Shown piece by piece: positions 59,317-64,000 of a stretch of 64,000 nt of DNA (the stretch's first letter is position 1; each line of letters starts with the position of its first letter). Source of the stretch: UBA1046 sp964624395. Its GTDB lineage: Bacteria > Bacillota > Clostridia > Saccharofermentanales > DTU023. Location: positions 1 to 64,000 of the forward strand of contig CAZUWY010000001.1 of NCBI GenBank assembly GCA_964624395.1, written 5' to 3'. Under the pieces are notes generated by a model that was given only the letters and a program-made list of their open reading frames with translations, was not told where the DNA came from and made no database searches. A program made the position numbers and the translations under genes.

Positions 59317-60220
59317 GCGTTTCGGCCGTTTCAGCTTACCCTATATTCTCTGGATTTTAGTCTTTACCATCGCACCTTTGCTTTTGTTGGCCTTCTTTGC
59401 CTTTACTGCCTATGATCAAAACGGTCAGCTGTTTTTCACCGGGCAGGGCTTTAAGAATATATTCAGCGGAGCCACTGTCGCCTTGGACTGGCTGGGCCTC
59501 AATTCCATCTGGGGCCTTAACCTGCAGGTGCCCTTGTTCATTTCGGTTATCTTAAAATCTTTATCCATTGCCCTGTCAGCCACTGCCATCAGTCTCCTGC
59601 TTGGCTATCCTGTGGCCTGGCAGCTGGCGAAATTAAAAATCGCCGGCAAGAGATCTGCTGATTTTCTGCTTTTTCTGACAGTTATGCCGATGTGGATGAA
59701 TGCCCTGCTGAGGACGTATGCCTGGCTGGCTTTGCTGGAACCCACAGGCATCATAAACAGCTTCTTGAGCCAGCTGGGCATCGGGCCGCTGCAATTCCTT
59801 TACAACGATTTCGGCATCGGCCTGGGCATGGTCTATAACTATCTGCCCTTTATGATCCTGCCCATTTATTCTGTTTTGGTCAAAATAGATTCTGCCCTGC
59901 TGGAAGCGGCCGCAGATCTGGGGGCAGACAGCAGGCATACTCTCAAAAAGATAATATTCCCTCTCTCCTTGCCCGGAGTCTTCAGCGGCATCAATATGGT
60001 GCTGATGCCTGCCATGACCACATTCTTGATACCTGATCTTTTGGGGGGCGGGCGCTATCTTTTGATCGGCAATGCCATTCAGCGCCAGTACATGATTTCA
60101 CGCGACTATACCACCGGCTCCGCTCTGACAATAGTCCTTTTGGTCTTTGTCCTCATCAGCATGAGCATAATAAACCGGCAAAGTGATGAAACAGGTACAG
60201 AAGGAGGCTTGCTCTCATGA
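59306..60220 (+). CDS. potB: Spermidine/putrescine ABC transporter permease
   Basis: First permease, about 304 residues and six helices. The EAA coupling loop is LLEAAADLGADSRHTLKKIIFPLSLPGV. The PotB family segment MPMWMNALLRTYAWLALLEPTGIIN is present. Three ATG codons lie close together (59291, 59297, 59306). The last is preferred because GGAA lies nine bases before it and it gives the normal N-terminus MINKRFGRF. It overlaps the end of potA. Confidence 0.92.
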   Translation: MINKRFGRFSLPYILWILVFTIAPLLLLAFFAFTAYDQNGQLFFTGQGFKNIFSGATVALDWLGLNSIWGLNLQVPLFISVILKSLSIALSATAISLLLGYPVAWQLAKLKIAGKRSADFLLFLTVMPMWMNALLRTYAWLALLEPTGIINSFLSQLGIGPLQFLYNDFGIGLGMVYNYLPFMILPIYSVLVKIDSALLEAAADLGADSRHTLKKIIFPLSLPGVFSGINMVLMPAMTTFLIPDLLGGGRYLLIGNAIQRQYMISRDYTTGSALTIVLLVFVLISMSIINRQSDETGTEGGLLS

Positions 60221-61110
60221 AACTGGCAAAGAGCAAAAATAAAAGTAAAGATTACAAAACTTTGAGCAAGAGCAGCGGTAAAATTGCAAAATTTTATCTC
60301 AGCCTGATTTTCATCTTTCTTTATGCGCCAATTGTTGTCCTGATCGTCAACAGCTTTAATGCAGCCAAGAGCAGGGCTGTCTGGGGCGGCTTTACCTTTG
60401 ACTGGTACCGCAAGCTGTTTGAAAATGCAGAGATAATCAGTGCTCTAAGGACAACAATTATTATTGCCCTTCTTTCTGCTGTCATCTCCACCTTTATCGC
60501 TTTGATCTCAAGTATCGGGATTTATGCCCTGTCCCGGCGCTGGAGAAGGCTTTTGCTGCAAATTAACAATATCCCCAACATTACCCCTGATCTGGTCGCC
60601 GGAATTTCACTGATGCTCCTATTTTTATTTCTCAAGGTGCAAACGGGCTTTATGACGCTTTTGCTGGCTCATATCTCCTTTAATATTCCCTTTGCCATCT
60701 TATCGATCATGCCTAAGCTCAGGCAGATGGATATGAGTCTTTATGAAGCAGCGCAAGACCTCGGCTGTACTCCTGTACAGGCGGCAAGAAAAATCATGAT
60801 CCCGGAAATAAGGCCCGGCATTGTCACAGCCTTTATCTTAACCATGACCTTATCGATTGATGATTTTGTCATTTCCTATTTCACTGCCGGCAATCAGGTG
60901 AGCACCTTGGCACTGACAATTTATTCGATGGCGAGAAAAAGCGTTAACCCTCAGATCAATGCTCTTTCAACCCTGATGTTCGTGGTTGTTTTTGTCCTGC
61001 TTATTATTATTAATATCCGCACTAATAAGACAAAGAGTATTCCAAGGCTGGCAAATCCCCGCAATCTTGAGGCCGAGGATAATATTTCCGGGGAGATATT
61101 TTCTGCCTGA
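60217..61110 (+). CDS. potC: Spermidine/putrescine ABC transporter permease
   Basis: Second permease, 297 residues with six helices. A Lys/Ser-rich start of about 28 residues precedes the first helix. The family markers are YAPIVVLIVNSFNAAKSRAVWGGFTFDWYRKLF, the coupling loop SLYEAAQDLGCTPVQAARKIMIPEIRPGI, and LSIDDFVISYFTAGN. Its ATG overlaps the potB stop by four bases and follows GGAGGC. Confidence 0.93.
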   Translation: MKLAKSKNKSKDYKTLSKSSGKIAKFYLSLIFIFLYAPIVVLIVNSFNAAKSRAVWGGFTFDWYRKLFENAEIISALRTTIIIALLSAVISTFIALISSIGIYALSRRWRRLLLQINNIPNITPDLVAGISLMLLFLFLKVQTGFMTLLLAHISFNIPFAILSIMPKLRQMDMSLYEAAQDLGCTPVQAARKIMIPEIRPGIVTAFILTMTLSIDDFVISYFTAGNQVSTLALTIYSMARKSVNPQINALSTLMFVVVFVLLIIINIRTNKTKSIPRLANPRNLEAEDNISGEIFSA

Positions 61111-61141
61111 AAAAGAAATTTACTGGAGGTACGGTTTTTTT

Positions 61142-62296
61142 ATGGAAAGAAAAAAACTGCTGACAATCTTTACTGTTTTACTGGTCCTTGCCCTTGTGAC
61201 AGCTTGCGGCACAGGAGGCGGCACTGACAAAAAGACTAAGCTGTATATTTACAATTGGGGCGAATATATGTCGCGTGAGTCTGAAACAGTGGATTTTTAC
61301 GGCACGGACTATGAGTTGACTGATGTAATCCGCGATTTCGAACTTGCCTATCCTGAGTACCAGGTGGAATACCGAACCTTTGATGACAATGAAATGATGT
61401 ACGCCCAGCTGGCGACAGTGACCTATGATCTGATCGTGCCCAGTGACTATATGGTCGACCGTCTGATGAGGGAGGAAAAGCTTCAAGCCCTCGATTTTAC
61501 CAGCTTGCCCAATGTCACAAAATATCTGGACAATTCTCTCAAGCAAATAGAATGGACAGACAATGCCGCAGGCACAGAAAATCTGTTTAAATACGCTGTG
61601 CCCTATCTATATTGCACAGTCGGTCTCATGTACAATCAGGATCTGGTGGCCAGACCCGCCTCCAATGACCCTGAAGATGTCTGGGCGCCCCTGTTTGACC
61701 CGGCCAATAAAAACCGCGTCGGCATGTATTCTTCAATGAGGGAATCTATCGGCATGGCCTTAAATTATCTGGGCTACAGCCTAAACAGTCTGGCAGCGGA
61801 TGAACTGGAAGAGGCTTTGGATCTTTTGATCAGGCAAAGGCAGCAAGTTGCTCCTATCCTAGGCATAGACGAGCTGAAAGATAAATTTGTCAGCGGCGAG
61901 CTGGCTTGCGGGATTGCCTGGTCCGGAGATCATGTGGTAGTCCAGCAAAGGCTTAATGAAGCAGGGCTTGAGCCAGATAAGATTCAGTATATTTTGCCCC
62001 GGGGGTCAAATATCTCGGTCGATATGATGGCCATACCTGCCGATGCTAAAAATGTCCAAGGCGCACACGATTTCATCAATTTCATGTACGAGACTGAAAT
62101 AGCGGTCAAGAATGCTGTCTATGTAGGCTATTCCAGCCCCCATCTTGGGGCAGTCGAAAAACTGCCGGCAGCAGTAACCAAAAACAAGAGCTATTATCCT
62201 GATTTAGATCTGATTAAAACCCTTGAACCCTATTTTTCCAGTCTCGAAATTGACAAAAGCTATGACGACCTGTGGCTTCGCTATCTGGTTAACTAG
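61142..62296 (+). CDS. potD: Spermidine/putrescine-binding lipoprotein
   Basis: Receptor of the importer, 384 residues. A signal peptide ends in lipobox LVTAC near residue 21. YIYNWGEYMS at the start of the mature part is the polyamine-binding PotD/PotF hallmark. IVPSDYMVDRLMREEKLQALD, CGIAWSGDHVV and PRGSNISVDMMAIPADA follow in family order, supplying the Trp, Tyr and Asp residues that line the amine site. A GGAGG lies 11 bases before the ATG. It ends the XRE-pot operon with TAG. Confidence 0.94.
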   Translation: MERKKLLTIFTVLLVLALVTACGTGGGTDKKTKLYIYNWGEYMSRESETVDFYGTDYELTDVIRDFELAYPEYQVEYRTFDDNEMMYAQLATVTYDLIVPSDYMVDRLMREEKLQALDFTSLPNVTKYLDNSLKQIEWTDNAAGTENLFKYAVPYLYCTVGLMYNQDLVARPASNDPEDVWAPLFDPANKNRVGMYSSMRESIGMALNYLGYSLNSLAADELEEALDLLIRQRQQVAPILGIDELKDKFVSGELACGIAWSGDHVVVQQRLNEAGLEPDKIQYILPRGSNISVDMMAIPADAKNVQGAHDFINFMYETEIAVKNAVYVGYSSPHLGAVEKLPAAVTKNKSYYPDLDLIKTLEPYFSSLEIDKSYDDLWLRYLVN

Positions 62297-62352
62297 AAGA
62301 ATTGCTTAGTTATCTTCTGACTGAATAAAACGGATCGAATTGCCAAGTTTTT

Positions 62353-62381
62353 TTGCCTAGCGCCTTGCTTATTGCTATTAT
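62353..62381 (+). promoter_or_regulatory. Candidate promoter of rubrerythrin
   Basis: TTGCCT (62353-62358) and TATTAT (62376-62381) are separated by 17 bases and lie about 65 bases before the start codon, in an AT-rich gap with no terminator for potD in sight. Confidence 0.5.
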
Positions 62382-62447
62382 TTGAACAATAGTAATCTGC
62401 TTTTGTAAGCAAATTAAATTGTTTAAGGTAAAAAAGGGAGGAGAATT

Positions 62448-63032
62448 ATGTCATTAAAGGGAACTGAAACTGCAAAAAATCTGATGATTTCCTTTGCCGG
62501 TGAGGCACAGGCTACTTTCCGCTACAATGTGGCCGCCAAGCAGGCAAAAAACGAGGGTTATGTTCAGATTAGAGATATTTTTGAAGAGACGGCACGCAAT
62601 GAGGTCGAACATGGCAAACGCTTTTATAAATTCCTGCGTGAGGATTTCGAGCCGCATGAAGCCATCAATGTCGATTGGGACTATCCCGTGACCTATGCCG
62701 ACACTGTGGCCAATTTGCAAAGTGCAGCTGACGGTGAGCATGAAGAGGCCCATAAAATGTACCCGGAGTTTGCAGATATAGCTGAAAAGGAAGGCTTCCC
62801 GGAAATCGCCTATGTCTGGCGCGAAATTGCCGAAGTGGAAGAAGCACATGAGCTGCGCTTTAGAAAGCTGTTGGACAATATTAAAAACAACCGTGTCTTT
62901 GAGCGCGAAGAAGAGGTCTTGTGGAAATGCAATAACTGCGGTTATATCCATCAGGGCAAAACCGCTCCCGAGGAATGTCCGGCCTGCGCCCATAAGCAAG
63001 AGTATTTCGAGCTTTTTGTCGAAACTTATTAA
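62448..63032 (+). CDS. rbr: Rubrerythrin
   Basis: A peroxide-reducing diiron protein of anaerobes, 194 residues. The four-helix domain carries the Glu/His ligands in SFAGEAQATFRY, ETARNEVEHGKRF, SAADGEHEEAHKMYPEFADIAEKEG and EVEEAHELRF. The C-terminal rubredoxin-like domain has the Fe(Cys)4 site CNNCGY and CPACAH. A very strong GGGAGGAGAATT site precedes the ATG. It is a single gene with its own promoter and terminator, and its presence supports an anaerobic host. Confidence 0.96.
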   Translation: MSLKGTETAKNLMISFAGEAQATFRYNVAAKQAKNEGYVQIRDIFEETARNEVEHGKRFYKFLREDFEPHEAINVDWDYPVTYADTVANLQSAADGEHEEAHKMYPEFADIAEKEGFPEIAYVWREIAEVEEAHELRFRKLLDNIKNNRVFEREEEVLWKCNNCGYIHQGKTAPEECPACAHKQEYFELFVETY

Positions 63033-63087
63033 TTAGCCATCTTACCTGGCCCAGCCAGAAAAGGCCAAAACCAGAGAAGATAAAAAA

Positions 63088-63121
63088 GGGGCTGTCCCAA
63101 AAAGAGACGGCCTCTTTTTTT
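63088..63121. terminator. Terminator between rubrerythrin and speE
   Basis: GGGGCTGTC (63088-63096) pairs with GACGGCCTC (63106-63114), with two G-U pairs, followed by seven T and preceded by six A. It can serve both converging genes. Confidence 0.9.
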
Positions 63122-63161
63122 CGTAAAAATAGAAAGACAGCTCCCTATATTTCTTCTTTAT

Positions 63162-64000
63162 TTATTCTTGCAAGAGATCTTTGACATAATTGGGCAGTTG
63201 AAAGCAGCCTTTATGCAAATCAGTATTATAGTAGCGGGTGGCAATCCCTCTTTTATTCCAGCGCTCAGCCTCCAGATCAATAATTGGATCATAGCGCTTG
63301 GAGGCAAAGCCAAAGAGCCAGTGCCCTGATGGATAAGAGGGCAGATGAGCCTGGTATACCCTGACCAGAGGGAAATTCAATTTTAACTTTTCATTAATCA
63401 GGCAGGCCTCAGCGGCATCTGCCTCGTAATAGGGGCTCTCATGTTGATTAACCAGTATGCCGTCAGCTCTCAGAGCCTGGTAGCAATTACCGTAGAACTC
63501 CCTGGTAAACAGACTCTCGCCCGGACCGAACGGATCAGTTGAATCAATAATAATCAAATCGTACTTATCCTCAGCATGGCGAACAAATCTCAGGCCATCG
63601 TCATAATGCAGATTTAATCTGGCATCGTCAAAAGCTGAAGCTATCTTGGGCAGATATTGGCGGCTCTTGCTGACCACCTCCCGGTCTATTTCCACCATAT
63701 CGATATTTTCAATTTCCGGATAACGGCACAACTCTCTCAGTGTGCCGCCGTCCCCGCCACCGATTATCAGGGCGGATTTTACTTCCTTGTGCACAGCCAT
63801 CGGTACATGTGTGATCATCTCATGGTAGATGAATTCATCCTTCTCGGTCAGCATAATATAGCCATCAAGAACTAGAATTTTGCCAAATGTGGCTGTTTCA
63901 TAAATCTCCAGATTTTGAAATTCAGTCTGCATAGCACACAGTTCGCGGACAATCCTCATGCACATTTTGGCATCTTCGCTGTGGTATTCAGTAAACCAAA
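63162..64000 (-). CDS. speE: Spermidine synthase, start lies beyond the window
   Basis: Transfers the aminopropyl group of decarboxylated S-adenosylmethionine to putrescine. At least 279 residues are in the window. The frame stays open to the last base and reads WFTEYHSEDAKMCMRIVREL, matching the normal SpeE N-terminal strand. The internal ATG at 63965 is therefore not the start. Motifs are VLDGYIMLTEKDEFIYHEMI, the nucleotide-site GGGDGGTLREL, MVEIDREVV, and the catalytic Asp region IIIDSTDPFGPGESL. PSGHWLFGFAS lies near the end. It completes the polyamine island on the opposite strand from potABCD. Confidence 0.94.
   Translation of the reverse strand, partial: WFTEYHSEDAKMCMRIVRELCAMQTEFQNLEIYETATFGKILVLDGYIMLTEKDEFIYHEMITHVPMAVHKEVKSALIIGGGDGGTLRELCRYPEIENIDMVEIDREVVSKSRQYLPKIASAFDDARLNLHYDDGLRFVRHAEDKYDLIIIDSTDPFGPGESLFTREFYGNCYQALRADGILVNQHESPYYEADAAEACLINEKLKLNFPLVRVYQAHLPSYPSGHWLFGFASKRYDPIIDLEAERWNKRGIATRYYNTDLHKGCFQLPNYVKDLLQE

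Noticed and set aside
63162..63965. Spermidine synthase starting at the internal ATG 63965
   Set aside because: The frame stays open to the window edge and the extra residues match the normal SpeE N-terminus, so the gene is cut by the window.

Overview
The window looks like chromosomal DNA from an anaerobic, peptide- and amino-acid-fermenting member of the Clostridia (Bacillota). Supporting signs are strong GGAGG ribosome-binding sites, lipoprotein substrate-binding proteins, a GatCAB amidotransferase route, rubrerythrin, tryptophanase, agmatine deiminase and a complete peptide uptake system. Species cannot be read from the sequence. A run of exactly 100 N (27772-27871) marks a scaffold join, so this is a draft assembly. 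No transposase, integrase, phage gene or CRISPR array was recognised.

Layout. 0-4.3 kb: tRNA-Arg(ACG), exonuclease III, tRNA-dihydrouridine synthase, thymidine kinase, and a membrane protein with long Gln/Pro/Tyr-rich tails. 4.4-16.6 kb: a minus-strand peptide and amino-acid catabolism block (racemase, NicX/M29-like metalloprotein, PepV-type dipeptidase, OppFDCBA) facing a LysR regulator, followed by tryptophanase and an acetate/succinate transporter. 16.8-20 kb: serine biosynthesis operon (class V aminotransferase, SerA, DUF1015). 20-25.8 kb: SbcDC nuclease and an M24 peptidase. 26-29 kb: two tandem lipoprotein serpins, the second interrupted by the N gap. 29-37 kb: PurC, ProRS, a small DUF2007-like protein, an RDD membrane protein, TrkH/TrkA potassium uptake and threonine aldolase. 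37-42 kb: an AspRS-GatC fusion with gatA and gatB. 42-45.3 kb: an AhpD-like protein, then an ECF sigma factor with an RsgI-like anti-sigma factor carrying PepSY repeats, the last of which lies beyond an in-frame amber stop. 45.6-49.6 kb: YjbQ, a TrpXYZ-type ABC transporter and a nitroreductase.

49.9-64 kb is a polyamine island. Agmatine deiminase, putrescine carbamoyltransferase, an APC permease and an NhaC-type antiporter form one minus-strand cluster downstream of an RpiR regulator. A 1.1-1.2 kb gene-free region rich in repeated AGTAACA heptamers and inverted repeats follows. Then come an XRE-cupin regulator, PotABCD and rubrerythrin on the plus strand, and spermidine synthase on the minus strand running off the window end. 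Together these would take agmatine to putrescine, import polyamines and convert putrescine to spermidine. Carbamate kinase, needed to gain ATP from the agmatine route, is not in the window.

The parts most worth attention are the tandem serpins with diverged reactive loops, the amber stop before a fourth PepSY domain, the covalent AspRS-GatC fusion, the heptamer-rich control region in the polyamine island, the DUF1015 gene inside the serine operon, and the NicX-like protein in what appears to be an anaerobe. All functions come from reading motifs and context by eye; nothing was searched.
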